From: Ramlibacter pinisoli
GTDB taxonomy: Bacteria; Pseudomonadota; Gammaproteobacteria; Burkholderiales; Burkholderiaceae_C
DNA: 64,000 nt
Reading direction: 5' to 3'
NCBI RefSeq assembly: GCF_009758015.1
Contig: NZ_WSEL01000009.1
Coordinates: 186,001-250,000, forward strand
In this document: positions 25,949 through 34,544 of the stretch, one piece after another
How positions within the stretch are numbered: the first letter of the stretch is position 1
Layout of the letters: each line of letters begins with the position of its first letter
Program-made: the position numbers and the translations under genes
The notes under the pieces: model-generated
Seen by the model: the letters and a program-made list of their open reading frames with translations, nothing else
What the model was told of the DNA's origin: nothing
The model's database searches: none

Positions 25949-26995
25949 ATGACCCGGGCCATCCGATTCGTGGGACTGCTGTGCGCGGGGCTGCTCGTCG
26001 TCGGGTGCACGGCGTGGGGCGCGCTGGCGCTGCTGTACTACGACCCCGCGAGCCCCCTGCTTCGCCAGGCACTGGCGGTGGCGTTCGGTATCGCCGGGCT
26101 GGCCGCGCTCATCGCCCTCGCGCGGCCCCGCTGGCGCTGGCGAGGCGTCGGCCTGTTCGCGGCCCTGTTCGCGCTGCTGCTCGGGGCCTGGTCCGGCCTG
26201 CAGCCGACCAACGAAGCGGACTGGCAGCCCGAGGGCGCGCGCATCGCGTCGGCCCGCATCGACGGCGACCAGGTCACCGTGCACAACGTCAGGAACTTCG
26301 CCTACCGCACCGAGACGGACTTCACGCCATCCTGGGACGACCGGACCTACGACCTGCGGCGGCTCGACGGGGTGGACCTGGTGGCGGTGTACTGGATGGG
26401 GCCCGCCATCGCGCACGTCTTCCTCAGTTTCGGCTTCCGCGACCAGGGGCACCTCGCCATCTCCATCGAGGCACGCAAGAAGCGCGGCCAGAGCTATTCG
26501 TCCGTCGACGGGTTCTTCCGCCAGTACGAACTGCAATACGTCGTGGCCGACGAACGCGACGTCATCCGCCTGCGCACCAACTACCGGCGCGATCCCCCGG
26601 AGGAGGCATACCTGTACCGCCTGCAGGGCAGCAACGCCGACGCGCGCCGCCTGTTCCTGGCCTACCTCACCAAGATCAATTCGCTGAGTGAACGGCCCGA
26701 GTTCTACAACACGCTGCTGGCCAACTGCACCAACAACATCTGGGTCCATTCGCTGGCCAACCCGGGCCACGTGCCCTACTCGTGGAAGATCCTCGCCAGC
26801 GGCCATGTCCCGGAATACCTGTACGGGCTGGGCAAGCTCGACACGAGCGTGCCCTTCCCCGTCCTGCACGAGCAGGCCCACATCAACGAGCGGGCGAAGC
26901 AGGCCGATGCGGCTGCGGACTTCTCGGCCCGGATCCGGGCCGCACCGGGGCCTGCCGCGAAGGCCTCGCCCGCCGTCGATCCGGCCGGCCGCTGA
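25949..26995 (+). CDS. DUF4105 domain membrane protein
   Basis: 348 aa. Two or three N-terminal hydrophobic helices (residues about 5-30, 38-55 and 66-82) are followed by a periplasmic DUF4105 domain. The domain shows R-N-F-A-Y-R-T-E-T-D-F, the H-V-F-L-S-F-G-F segment, Y-R-R-D-P-P-E-E and the conserved N-T-L-L-A-N-C-T-N-N. The N-C-T-N motif and upstream histidine resemble a papain-like protease or peptidase core, but activity is unproven. It belongs to the set of exported unknowns preceded by the regulon palindrome. Confidence 0.87.
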   Translation: MTRAIRFVGLLCAGLLVVGCTAWGALALLYYDPASPLLRQALAVAFGIAGLAALIALARPRWRWRGVGLFAALFALLLGAWSGLQPTNEADWQPEGARIASARIDGDQVTVHNVRNFAYRTETDFTPSWDDRTYDLRRLDGVDLVAVYWMGPAIAHVFLSFGFRDQGHLAISIEARKKRGQSYSSVDGFFRQYELQYVVADERDVIRLRTNYRRDPPEEAYLYRLQGSNADARRLFLAYLTKINSLSERPEFYNTLLANCTNNIWVHSLANPGHVPYSWKILASGHVPEYLYGLGKLDTSVPFPVLHEQAHINERAKQADAAADFSARIRAAPGPAAKASPAVDPAGR

Positions 26996-27033
26996 GGGAC
27001 GGTCCGCCGCTGGTTCACCGCCCCGCGGCGATT

Positions 27034-27045
27034 GGCCCAAGGTCC
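27034..27045 (+). promoter_or_regulatory. GGACCWWGGTCC operator upstream of the glycine-zipper/patatin operon
   Basis: GGCCCAAGGTCC (11 of 12). TAGGCT begins 25 bp downstream (27071-27076). The first gene starts at 27132, giving a leader of about 50 nt. Confidence 0.75.
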
Positions 27046-27131
27046 ACTTCCTCACGCATGACCCGGCCACTAGGCTGGGTCCTGTCGACCATCGCGTCAC
27101 ACCAGGAGGTCCGCCGCCGGCGGACGTCGCC

Positions 27132-27599
27132 ATGCACTCCACTCCACGTACCCTCCTCCTCGCCGCCGCCCTGGCATCGGCGGCTTCCCTGGCCCTCGCG
27201 GCCAAGCCCATCGCCTACCCGGCCAAGGGTCAGTCCCAGCAGCAACAGACCAAGGACGATGGGGAATGCGGCGGCTGGGCCACCCAGCAGACCGGCGTCA
27301 ATCCCAATGCCCCGCCACCGGTTGCGGCGGCGCCGGCCCAGGGACGGGTCGGCGGCGGAATGGCGCGCGGCGCGGTCGCCGGCGCGACCATCGGCGCCAT
27401 CGGCGACAACGACGTGGGCGAGGCAGCCGCCAAGGGCGCCGTGATCGGCGGGGTGGCGCGCGGCGCCAGGAACCGGAGCAACCAGGAAGCGGCGGCCCAG
27501 CAGAACCAGCAGTCACAGGCCCAGTACGCGCAGAACCTCGACACCTTCCATCGAGCCTGGGGCTCGTGCATGGCGGGTCGCGGGTACACCCTGAACTGA
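27132..27599 (+). CDS. Exported glycine-zipper protein
   Basis: 155 aa. Signal peptide at residues 1-23. A Gln-rich linker leads to a central Gly/Ala zipper (G-G-G-M-A-R-G-A-V-A-G-A-T-I-G-A-I-G), a second zipper (A-K-G-A-V-I-G-G-V-A-R-G) and a Gln-rich helix ending in S-C-M-A-G-R-G-Y. Such zippers insert or pack in membranes, and the C-terminal cysteine pairs with one in E-C-G-G-W. It is 9 bp upstream of the patatin-barrel gene, so co-expression and a membrane-associated partner role are inferred. Confidence 0.8.
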   Translation: MHSTPRTLLLAAALASAASLALAAKPIAYPAKGQSQQQQTKDDGECGGWATQQTGVNPNAPPPVAAAPAQGRVGGGMARGAVAGATIGAIGDNDVGEAAAKGAVIGGVARGARNRSNQEAAAQQNQQSQAQYAQNLDTFHRAWGSCMAGRGYTLN

Positions 27600-27608
27600 C
27601 GCTGCGCC

Positions 27609-29915
27609 ATGGACAGTCCGCACAAACGGAGGGCGGACGGCCGGCGCATTGCGCGCCCCTTGCGGCCGGACCGGCTTCTGCGGGGCGCCACGAGAGCCCT
27701 TGCATTCGCGCTGGCCCTGGGCTGCGCCGAGCACACGGCTGTCGCGGCCGACGGCGCGCCCGCCGGCGGCCCCAAGCGCCCCCGCATCGGGCTGGTCCTG
27801 GGCGGCGGCGGCGCCAAGGGCGCCGCCCACATCGGCGTGATCAAGGCGCTGGAGCAGTTGCGCATCCCGGTCGACTGCATTGCCGGCACCTCGATGGGGT
27901 CCATCGTGGGAGCGGCCTACGCGACGGGCATGTCGGCGCGGGAACTCGAGGGCGCCATCACCGAGATCGACTGGAGGGACGTCCTGCGCAGCGCCCCGCG
28001 CGAGGAAGTGCCATTTCGCCGCAAGGAGCTGGACGCCGTCTTCACCAACGGACTGGAACTGGGGATCAAGGACGGCAACGTGGTGTTTCCCGGCGGCCTC
28101 GTCCCCACCCACCGCATCGAATCGGTGTTCCGGCGCATCGTCGCCGCCGCGGGTTCCAGCGCCGATTTCAACCGCCTGCCGATTCCTTTCCGCTCGGTCG
28201 CGACAGATCTCGAGACGGGCGAGATGGTGTTGTTCGACCACGGCGACCTGGCGGTGGCCATGCGCGCCAGCATGGCCGTGCCCGGCGCCTTCGCACCGGT
28301 GGAACACGAAGGCCGGCTGCTGGTCGATGGCATGCTGGTGCGCAACCTGCCGATCGACGTGGCGCGCAAGACCTGCGCCGACGTCATCATCGCCGTCCCG
28401 GTCGCCAACCCGCGCATTGCGCCCGACAAGCTGCGCAGCCTGCTGGCCGTCGCGGGGCAGGCCATGAACCTGGCCGTGGAAGCCAACGAACGGGAGCAGC
28501 TCGCCACGCTGGGCCCCAACGACGTCGTCGTCCGGGTGATCCTGAAGGACATCGGGTCGACCGATTTCGCACAGTCGAAAGACGCCATCCCCATCGGCGA
28601 GGCCGCCGCGCAGGCCGTCTCCGCGTCCCTGGCCCGGTACAGCCTGTCGCCCGCCGAGTACGCGCAGTGGCGCGCCAGCCTGGTCCAGCTCGCCACCGCG
28701 GCCCGCCCGACGATCGACGAGGTGCGGATGGTCGGGTTCGAGCGCAGCAACCCGGAGGCCATGCGCAAGCTGCTCGATTCGCAAGTCGGCGAGACCTTCG
28801 ATCCCGACAAGGCCGCGGCGGATGCGAGCCGGCTCGTGGCCCAGCGCGACTACACGTCGGTGACGTCCGAGCTGGTGCAGGAAGGCGGCCGCAACGTGCT
28901 CGTCTACAACGCCGTCGAGAAGCCCTGGGGCCCGAACTACCTGACGTTCGACCTGAACCTGAGCACCGACATGAAGGGCAACACCGCCTGGGGCGCGCGG
29001 GTGAACTACGAGAAGCGCTGGCTGAACGACCGCGGCGGCGAACTGCGGGCGGGCCTCCAGGTCGGCCGCCCCAACCTGGCACAGGTCGAGTTCTACCAGC
29101 CCCTGGCCGCTGGGTCGCCGTTCTTCGTCGCTCCGTCCGCGTACTGGAAGCAGAACCTCGAGGATGTGTACTCGAACGGCTTCGCCATCGCGCAGGTCGA
29201 CGTCAAGAGCTACGGGCTCAAGCTCGACGCCGGCGCCGCAATCGGCAGCTCGGGCGAGTTCCGGCTCGGCCTGCTGCGCGGCCAGAGCACTGTCATCACC
29301 AAGATCGGCGCGCCCGTCCTGCCCGACAGGCAGGAGGCCGACCTGGGGGCGGTGACGGCTCGCCTGGCCTTCGACACCCTGGACCAGCGGCTCTTCCCCA
29401 GCAGCGGCAACTTCGGCACGTTCAATGCGCTGATGTCCCGCACGGGGCTGGGTGCCAGCCAGGACTACAAGCTGGTCTCGGGCAGCCTCGGCCATACCTT
29501 CGACCTCGGCAAGAGTGTCGTCACCGCCGTCGTCCGCGCGGGGTCGGACCTCAACAGCCAGGCCCCCTACTACGACCAGTTCCGCCTGGGCGGCATGTTC
29601 AACTTCTCCGGCTTTCCCAATGGCTCGCTGGTGGGGCGCGAGTATGCATGGGGTGGCCTGATGTTCAGGCGCCGGCTGACATACCTGGCGGAAAGCGTCG
29701 GCTCGGCGATCTATGGCGGCCTGACCGCCGAGCTGGGCCAGGTGTACGAGCGGTTCGACGGCACCCGCGTGAGCGGAGCGATGCCCAGCGGCTCGCTGTT
29801 CCTGGGGATCGACTCCAAGGTGGGCCCGGTGTACATCGCCTACGGCCGGGCGCAAGGCGGCCACTCGGCCTTCTACGTGTACCTGGGCTCGTCGTTCGAA
29901 GCCTTCCGGCCCTGA
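27609..29915 (+). CDS. PlpD-type patatin-like phospholipase with Omp85 barrel
   Basis: 768 aa, close to the type Vd (PlpD) autotransporter layout. After an N-terminal signal region, the patatin domain has the oxyanion loop G-G-G-G-A-K-G (residues 66-72), the nucleophile elbow G-T-S-M-G (Ser95) and the D-G dyad (Asp240). A single POTRA-like domain follows (residues about 370-440, T-I-D-E-V-R-M-V-G-F-E-R), then a 16-strand Omp85-like barrel ending in aromatic F-E-A-F-R-P. PlpD-type enzymes cleave phospholipids. The N-terminus is long and basic, so a later ATG is possible. Confidence 0.92.
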   Translation: MDSPHKRRADGRRIARPLRPDRLLRGATRALAFALALGCAEHTAVAADGAPAGGPKRPRIGLVLGGGGAKGAAHIGVIKALEQLRIPVDCIAGTSMGSIVGAAYATGMSARELEGAITEIDWRDVLRSAPREEVPFRRKELDAVFTNGLELGIKDGNVVFPGGLVPTHRIESVFRRIVAAAGSSADFNRLPIPFRSVATDLETGEMVLFDHGDLAVAMRASMAVPGAFAPVEHEGRLLVDGMLVRNLPIDVARKTCADVIIAVPVANPRIAPDKLRSLLAVAGQAMNLAVEANEREQLATLGPNDVVVRVILKDIGSTDFAQSKDAIPIGEAAAQAVSASLARYSLSPAEYAQWRASLVQLATAARPTIDEVRMVGFERSNPEAMRKLLDSQVGETFDPDKAAADASRLVAQRDYTSVTSELVQEGGRNVLVYNAVEKPWGPNYLTFDLNLSTDMKGNTAWGARVNYEKRWLNDRGGELRAGLQVGRPNLAQVEFYQPLAAGSPFFVAPSAYWKQNLEDVYSNGFAIAQVDVKSYGLKLDAGAAIGSSGEFRLGLLRGQSTVITKIGAPVLPDRQEADLGAVTARLAFDTLDQRLFPSSGNFGTFNALMSRTGLGASQDYKLVSGSLGHTFDLGKSVVTAVVRAGSDLNSQAPYYDQFRLGGMFNFSGFPNGSLVGREYAWGGLMFRRRLTYLAESVGSAIYGGLTAELGQVYERFDGTRVSGAMPSGSLFLGIDSKVGPVYIAYGRAQGGHSAFYVYLGSSFEAFRP

Positions 29916-30060
29916 GCAGCCGGGGTGGCTGGCGACAAGCGGCCGCCCACGAACACGCGCCGTGCGCACCGGTGGACGGCAGGCACGGCGCCAATGATGC
30001 CGGGCGCACCCGGGATGGGCCTGCGGCGACACCCCGCGGGGTGCCACCAGGCGGCTCGCC

Positions 30061-30633
30061 TCAGATCTCGAGGCGCGAGATCTTGGTCCCGTCGATGCTC
30101 AGGTTGGCCATGAGGCCGCCGTTGCCCACGACATAGCCGACGACGGGCTGCTGCGCCGTGGCGGTGGTCACGCGCGCGTCGGCATTGACGTCGACCAGCG
30201 TGACGCCGGCATCCAAGCCCGCCGTCCAGCCATTGCTCTTGACGAACTTGTCCAGTGCCTCTTGCGTCATGAACAGGAGGTACATGGCCTTGGAGTCGGC
30301 GCCGGCCAGCAGCCCGACCGAACCCGCGGTCGTGCTGTAGTAGCCGTTGGTCTTTCCACCGATGCGCAGGGCGCCCTGCCCATAGGAGCCGCCGACCAGG
30401 AAGCCGGCCGACACCACGGACGGAAACACCAGCACGCCCTTGGCCTTGGAGACCATCTCGCGGGACGAGTTCGCCTGGCCATAGAGCTTGGTCAGGGCAT
30501 TGTCGACGCCGGCGTCGATCGCGGCTCGCTTCGAGGCCGGATCGCTGGAAGCACCCGTGCCGGTGGTGCTGCAGGCGGAGAGCACCGGGACGGTAGCCGC
30601 CGCGGCGATGGTGAGGAACTCGCGTTTGTTCAT
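30061..30633 (-). CDS. SYLF/YSC84-domain lipoprotein-like protein (copy 1)
   Basis: 190 aa. A twin-domain export signal ends in L-S-A-C-S, a lipobox with Cys at residue 20. The mature part is a SYLF domain: A-K-G-V-L-V-F-P-S-V-V-S-A-G-F-L-V-G-G (residues about 64-82), G-Y-Y-S-T-T-A-G-S-V-G-L, then D-A-G-V-T-L-V-D-V-N-A-D-A. SYLF proteins bind phosphoinositides or anionic lipids in eukaryotes; bacterial forms are envelope proteins of unknown role. Controlled by the operator at 30763. A second copy is at 61856. Confidence 0.9.
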   Translation of the reverse strand: MNKREFLTIAAAATVPVLSACSTTGTGASSDPASKRAAIDAGVDNALTKLYGQANSSREMVSKAKGVLVFPSVVSAGFLVGGSYGQGALRIGGKTNGYYSTTAGSVGLLAGADSKAMYLLFMTQEALDKFVKSNGWTAGLDAGVTLVDVNADARVTTATAQQPVVGYVVGNGGLMANLSIDGTKISRLEI

Positions 30634-30762
30634 TGTGGATCTTCCGTTGGTGGTCGATGCGCGGCCTGGAAGCCGTGCATCCGGCCCCCGCCTTCCGGCG
30701 CGAGCCCGGCACAACCGTCCAGACGATGGGAAATCTAGTGGCGCGCCGGGGCCCTGCAAATG

Positions 30763-30774
30763 GGACCAAGGTCC
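30763..30774 (-). promoter_or_regulatory. GGACCWWGGTCC operator upstream of SYLF copy 1
   Basis: A perfect palindrome, GGACCAAGGTCC. On the minus strand TAGATT begins exactly 25 bp downstream (30737-30732), about 100 bp before the ATG at 30633. Confidence 0.85.
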
Positions 30775-30800
30775 CACCGGGCGGTACCCGCGCTGAGGTG

Positions 30801-30812
30801 GGGCCAAGGTCC
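30801..30812 (+). promoter_or_regulatory. GGACCWWGGTCC operator upstream of the DUF3300-DUF2950 operon
   Basis: GGGCCAAGGTCC (11 of 12), with TATCGT 25 bp downstream (30838-30843). The two sites 30763 and 30801 are back to back, 38 bp apart centre to centre, serving divergent genes. Confidence 0.82.
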
Positions 30813-30864
30813 AATGGCCGCCGGTTGGCCGCGGCACTATCGTCCGCCTGCGATCGGAAGCACC

Positions 30865-31281
30865 ATGCAGCACGCCACCACACCCGTGATCCCCGAGGCG
30901 GCATCCAGCCGGACAGATGGCACCGCGGCCGGAAGGCGGCGCCGGATGCAGCCCCTCGCCTGGACCCTGCTCGCCGGCCTGGGCGTCGCCTGCCCCCTCG
31001 CCTGGTCGCAAGGCGTGCGTTCCGCGCAGGACACGCCGCTGGCGATGTTCGACGACGAGGACATCCGGCTGATGCAGGGCGCCATCCAGCAGGCGCTCGA
31101 CAGCGGACAACGGGTGGAGTGGCGGAACGACAAGACCCGCAGCCGCGGGACCGCGACACCGTCGCCGGCCGCCACGGAGAACTGCCGCAACCTCGCGGTC
31201 GAGAACCGCCACAAGTCCAAGGTCGGCAATATGAAGTACCAGTTCTGCAAGGTGGACGGCACCTGGAAGGCTGTCTCATGA
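30865..31281 (+). CDS. Exported RT0821/Lpp0805-like surface antigen domain protein
   Basis: 138 aa. A long, Arg-rich N-region precedes a hydrophobic segment (residues about 30-46). The C-terminal half shows the RT0821/COG4520 pattern: A-L-D-S-G-Q-R-V-E-W-R-N-D, R-G-T-A-T-P, N-C-R-N-L and Y-Q-F-C-K-V-D-G-T-W, with two cysteines likely to pair. Function unknown. The stop overlaps the next start (ATGA), so it is first in the operon with DUF3300 and DUF2950. Confidence 0.75.
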   Translation: MQHATTPVIPEAASSRTDGTAAGRRRRMQPLAWTLLAGLGVACPLAWSQGVRSAQDTPLAMFDDEDIRLMQGAIQQALDSGQRVEWRNDKTRSRGTATPSPAATENCRNLAVENRHKSKVGNMKYQFCKVDGTWKAVS

Positions 31282-32648
31282 CCTCTTCCATCCTGACCCG
31301 CGTGCATCGGAATCTCGCGTCGGCCCACGCCCGCGCGGCCGCCGCGCTCCTCCTCGGGGGTGCCATCTCGGCCGCCTGTGCCCAGCCGGCACCCGCTCCC
31401 GCCACGGGGGCACCGGCGGCAGCCCCGACGTCAACCGCTGCGTCCCCGAACGGCACGGCGGGCGCCCCGGCCGCGGCCGGCGCGACCGACATCGAGACCC
31501 TGGTCGGCCGCATCGCCCTGTACCCGGACGACCTGGTGGCCCTGATCCTGCCGGCCTCGACCTTCCCGCTCGAGATCGTGCAGGCCGACCGGTTCCTGGC
31601 CAAGCGCAAGGCCGATCCCAAGACACCGATCGACGACGGTTGGGACGACTCCGTGAAGTCGCTCGTCAACTATCCCGACGTCATCAAGATGATGAGCAAC
31701 GACCTGGACTGGACGGCGGCGATGGGCGAGGCCGTGGTCGCCGACCAGGGCGAGGTGCTCTCGGCCGTGCAGGCCTTCCGCCGGCGCGCGCAATCCAGCG
31801 GCAACCTCAAGAGCGACGACAAGCAGACCGTGGTGGTCGAGAAGGAGATCATCACGATCGCCCCCTCCAACCCGCAGGTCGTCTACGTGCCCCAGTACGA
31901 CCCCACCGTGGTCGTCCATACCGGCGCTCCGGCCTACGCCTACTACCCGACGCCCTACCCCAGCTACTACTACCCCTACGCCCCTGGTGCAGCCCTGGCG
32001 ACCGGGCTGATCTGGGGTGCGGCCATGGGCGCGATCTGGAATGGCAACCACTACGGCGCGAACTACGGCGGCAACAACATCAACATCAACCGCGAAACCA
32101 ACATCGGCGGGGGCGACCGCGAACGCAACCGCGAAGGCGGCGACCGGACGCGCAACACGGGTGGCGACCGCAGCAGGAACACGGCCAACGCCTCGTCGTC
32201 GAAATGGCAGTCCAGCAAGCAGCCGGGCCAGGTCGGCCGGTCGGTCGGCAGCAACTCCACGGCACGGGTCGGTGACACGGCGCGCGGCGGTGGTGCGGGC
32301 CGCAGTTCGACCGCGGCCGCAGGCGCCGGTCCTGGCGCCCGCGCGGGCGGAGGAGCCGCCGGTGGGGGTGCCGGCGGAGCCCGCGCGCAGGCTGGCGGCA
32401 CCGCCTTCGACGGCTACGGCTCCGGCGGCCAGGCCCGTGGCGACAGCGCCCGCGGCGCGTCGAGCCGCAGCGCGTCGTCGTCGGCCGGCGCATCGCGTGC
32501 CTCCGCAGGCGGCGGTGCATCGCGGGCTTCCGCAGGCGGCGGTGGCGGCGGCCGCTCCATGAGCAGCGGCGGCGGCATGTCCCGCGGTGGTGGCGGGGGC
32601 GGCGGTCGCGGCGGCGGCGGTGGGCGCGGTGGTGGTGGCCGTCGCTGA
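31278..32648 (+). CDS. DUF3300 domain exported protein
   Basis: 456 aa. Signal peptide (residues 1-35) and a Pro/Ala linker, then the DUF3300 domain: L-V-G-R-I-A-L-Y-P-D-D-L-V-A-L-I-L-P-A-S (residues about 75-94), then D-W-T-A-A-M-G-E-A-V and V-V-Y-V-P-Q-Y-D-P. The long C-terminus is disordered, first Asn/Arg-rich, then Gly/Ser/Ala-rich and ending in pure Gly-Arg repeats. DUF3300 proteins are periplasmic and unknown. The RGG-like tail is unusual for an exported protein. Confidence 0.9.
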   Translation: MTSSILTRVHRNLASAHARAAAALLLGGAISAACAQPAPAPATGAPAAAPTSTAASPNGTAGAPAAAGATDIETLVGRIALYPDDLVALILPASTFPLEIVQADRFLAKRKADPKTPIDDGWDDSVKSLVNYPDVIKMMSNDLDWTAAMGEAVVADQGEVLSAVQAFRRRAQSSGNLKSDDKQTVVVEKEIITIAPSNPQVVYVPQYDPTVVVHTGAPAYAYYPTPYPSYYYPYAPGAALATGLIWGAAMGAIWNGNHYGANYGGNNININRETNIGGGDRERNREGGDRTRNTGGDRSRNTANASSSKWQSSKQPGQVGRSVGSNSTARVGDTARGGGAGRSSTAAAGAGPGARAGGGAAGGGAGGARAQAGGTAFDGYGSGGQARGDSARGASSRSASSSAGASRASAGGGASRASAGGGGGGRSMSSGGGMSRGGGGGGGRGGGGGRGGGGRR

Positions 32649-32666
32649 CTTCCAGGGGAGAACTCC

Positions 32667-33575
32667 ATGATGCTGAAAACCCTCCTCGCCGCGGCGCTGC
32701 TTGCGCTGTGCGCCGGCGCGCAGGCCGCCGCCGACCAACGCACGTTCCCGACGCCCGCCGCTGCGGTGGAGGCGCTGAAGTCCGCCCTGAAGGCCGACGA
32801 CGATCAGGCCCTGGTGACCATCGTCGGGGAGGCGCACAAGAACCTGGTCGTTTCCGGCGACCGGGCGAGCGACAAGGCCCGCCATGCCCGGGCCGCATCC
32901 CTGCTCGATGAATACACCACCCTCGACGACCGCGATCCGAACCGGGTGTTCCTGCTGGTCGGCGCGCAGGCATGGCCGCTGCCCGTGCCCATCGTGCGCG
33001 AGGGCTCGGCGTGGCGCTTCGCCAGCGAGGTCGGTGCCGAGGAAATGCTCAACCGCCGCATCGGCGCCGGCGAACGCAATGCCCTGACGGTGCTGCGCGC
33101 GTACGTCGGAGCGCAGCGCGACTATGCGGCGGTCGACCGCAACGGCGACGGCGTGCTGCAGTACGCACAGCGGCTGGCCAGTTCGCCGGGCAAGTTCGAC
33201 GGCCTCTACTGGCCCAATGAACCAGGCAGTGGCGTCGGCCAGAGCCCGCTGGGTCCGCTGATCGCGCAGTCCTCGCTCGGGGCGGCGAACCGCAAGGCCG
33301 GCGATCCCTACGAGGGCTACCGTTTCCGCATCCTCACCCGGCAAGGGCCGGCCGCGCCGGGTGGTGCCTACAACTACATCATCAACGGCCGCATGCTGGC
33401 CGGGTTCGCGATGGTGGCCTACCCCGACGTCCCGGGCGAGACGGGGGTCCTGACCTACATCGTCAACCAGAACGGGACGGTCTACGGCAAGGACCTGGGC
33501 CGCAACACGCGCGCCATCGCCGAGAAGATGACCACCTTCGACCCCCAGCCGGGGTGGGAACCGACGGAGTTCTGA
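32667..33575 (+). CDS. DUF2950 domain exported protein
   Basis: 302 aa. Signal peptide of 21 residues. DUF2950 features are F-P-T-P-A-A-A-V-E-A-L near the start, the central N-R-N-G-D-G-like V-D-R-N-G-D-G-V-L-Q-Y-A-Q-R, the G-Y-R-F-R-I-L segment, and C-terminal Y-G-K-D-L-G. It lies 18 bp after DUF3300; these two families are neighbours in many proteobacteria, suggesting a shared but unknown envelope function. It shares the operator at 30801. Confidence 0.9.
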   Translation: MMLKTLLAAALLALCAGAQAAADQRTFPTPAAAVEALKSALKADDDQALVTIVGEAHKNLVVSGDRASDKARHARAASLLDEYTTLDDRDPNRVFLLVGAQAWPLPVPIVREGSAWRFASEVGAEEMLNRRIGAGERNALTVLRAYVGAQRDYAAVDRNGDGVLQYAQRLASSPGKFDGLYWPNEPGSGVGQSPLGPLIAQSSLGAANRKAGDPYEGYRFRILTRQGPAAPGGAYNYIINGRMLAGFAMVAYPDVPGETGVLTYIVNQNGTVYGKDLGRNTRAIAEKMTTFDPQPGWEPTEF

Positions 33576-33587
33576 ATCCTGGCGCTA

Positions 33588-33599
33588 GGACCTTGATCC
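33588..33599 (+). promoter_or_regulatory. GGACCWWGGTCC operator upstream of the barrel/CusF-like/PLD operon
   Basis: GGACCTTGATCC (11 of 12). GACGAT begins 25 bp downstream (33625-33630). The first gene starts at 33657. Confidence 0.75.
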
Positions 33600-33656
33600 A
33601 ATAGACCGGTGGGTCGCCCGCGCCGACGATGCCCCCAAATCACCAGGAGCACTGCG

Positions 33657-34517
33657 ATGCGCGGAACAATCCACAAGAAGATCGTGCAGGCTGGCATGCT
33701 GGCCTTGCTGGGTGGCGGCACGGTGACCGCAGCCCACGCCCAGTCGCAGACGCTCGCTCAGAACCTGCTCACCGATCCCTTCGTGTTCACCGCCGGCATC
33801 TTCCTGGTGGGAACCGACGTGGACGCCAACCTGAACGGGCAGTCCGGCACCAATCCCGCCGTCAACTTCGACCGCACGTTCGGAACTGCTTCCGACAAGA
33901 CGCGCGGGCGCGTGGAAGGCCTGTGGCGCATCAACCCGCGCCACAGCCTGCGAGCAGCCTATTTCAACAACGACGTCACCCGCTCGCGGGTGCTGGACCG
34001 CGACATCCAGTGGGGCGACAACACCTTCAACGCCGGCGCGAACGTGCAGTCGACCACCAAGTACTCGGTCTACGAGCTGGCCTACGACTACACCTTCATG
34101 CGGACACCGACCTACGAGGTCGCCGGCTCGCTGGGCATGCACTTCACGGACCTGAAGCTCTCGCTCTCGGGGACGGGCACGGCCACCGGGGGCGGCTCCA
34201 CGGTGACGGGCCTGATCTCACGCGAGGGGAAGATTCCCGCGCCGCTTCCGGTCATCGGCGTGCGGGGCGGCTGGGCGGTTGCGCCGAGCATCCTGCTGGA
34301 CGGGCGGCTCGAGTTCTTCAAGCTGTCGGGCGGCGGCTACGACGGCCACTGGGCCAACGCGCACGTGGGCGCCACCTGGATGTTCAGCCGCCACTTCGGC
34401 GTCGGGCTGGGGTACGACAAGTTCACCACGCGCCTGCAGCTCGAGAAGAACGATTTCAACGGCCAGTTGAAGTTCGGGTACTCCGGCCTGATGGCCTTCG
34501 TGACCGGCACCTTCTGA
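33657..34517 (+). CDS. Outer-membrane beta-barrel protein of unknown function
   Basis: 286 aa, signal peptide of about 28 residues (cleavage after A-H-A). The mature part alternates polar and aromatic residues (V-E-G-L-W-R-I-N-P-R-H-S-L-R-A-A-Y-F; Y-S-V-Y-E-L-A-Y-D-Y-T-F) and ends in a strand with terminal Phe (V-T-G-T-F), the usual signature for BAM assembly. I do not see OmpW or OmpA-C motifs. First gene of a run with a CusF-like protein and a phospholipase-D lipoprotein. Confidence 0.78.
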   Translation: MRGTIHKKIVQAGMLALLGGGTVTAAHAQSQTLAQNLLTDPFVFTAGIFLVGTDVDANLNGQSGTNPAVNFDRTFGTASDKTRGRVEGLWRINPRHSLRAAYFNNDVTRSRVLDRDIQWGDNTFNAGANVQSTTKYSVYELAYDYTFMRTPTYEVAGSLGMHFTDLKLSLSGTGTATGGGSTVTGLISREGKIPAPLPVIGVRGGWAVAPSILLDGRLEFFKLSGGGYDGHWANAHVGATWMFSRHFGVGLGYDKFTTRLQLEKNDFNGQLKFGYSGLMAFVTGTF

Positions 34518-34544
34518 CCATTTCCAACACACGCGGAGCTGACC

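Noticed and set aside
30030..30043. Palindrome CACCCCGCGGGGTG
   Set aside because: It is a perfect inverted repeat but lies between convergent genes, not upstream of a promoter. It is more likely part of a transcription end than an operator, and has no loop for a terminator stem.
33657..34517. OmpW family assignment for this barrel
   Set aside because: Signal peptide and terminal Phe fit a barrel, but size (286 aa) and motifs do not match OmpW, so only a generic barrel is called.
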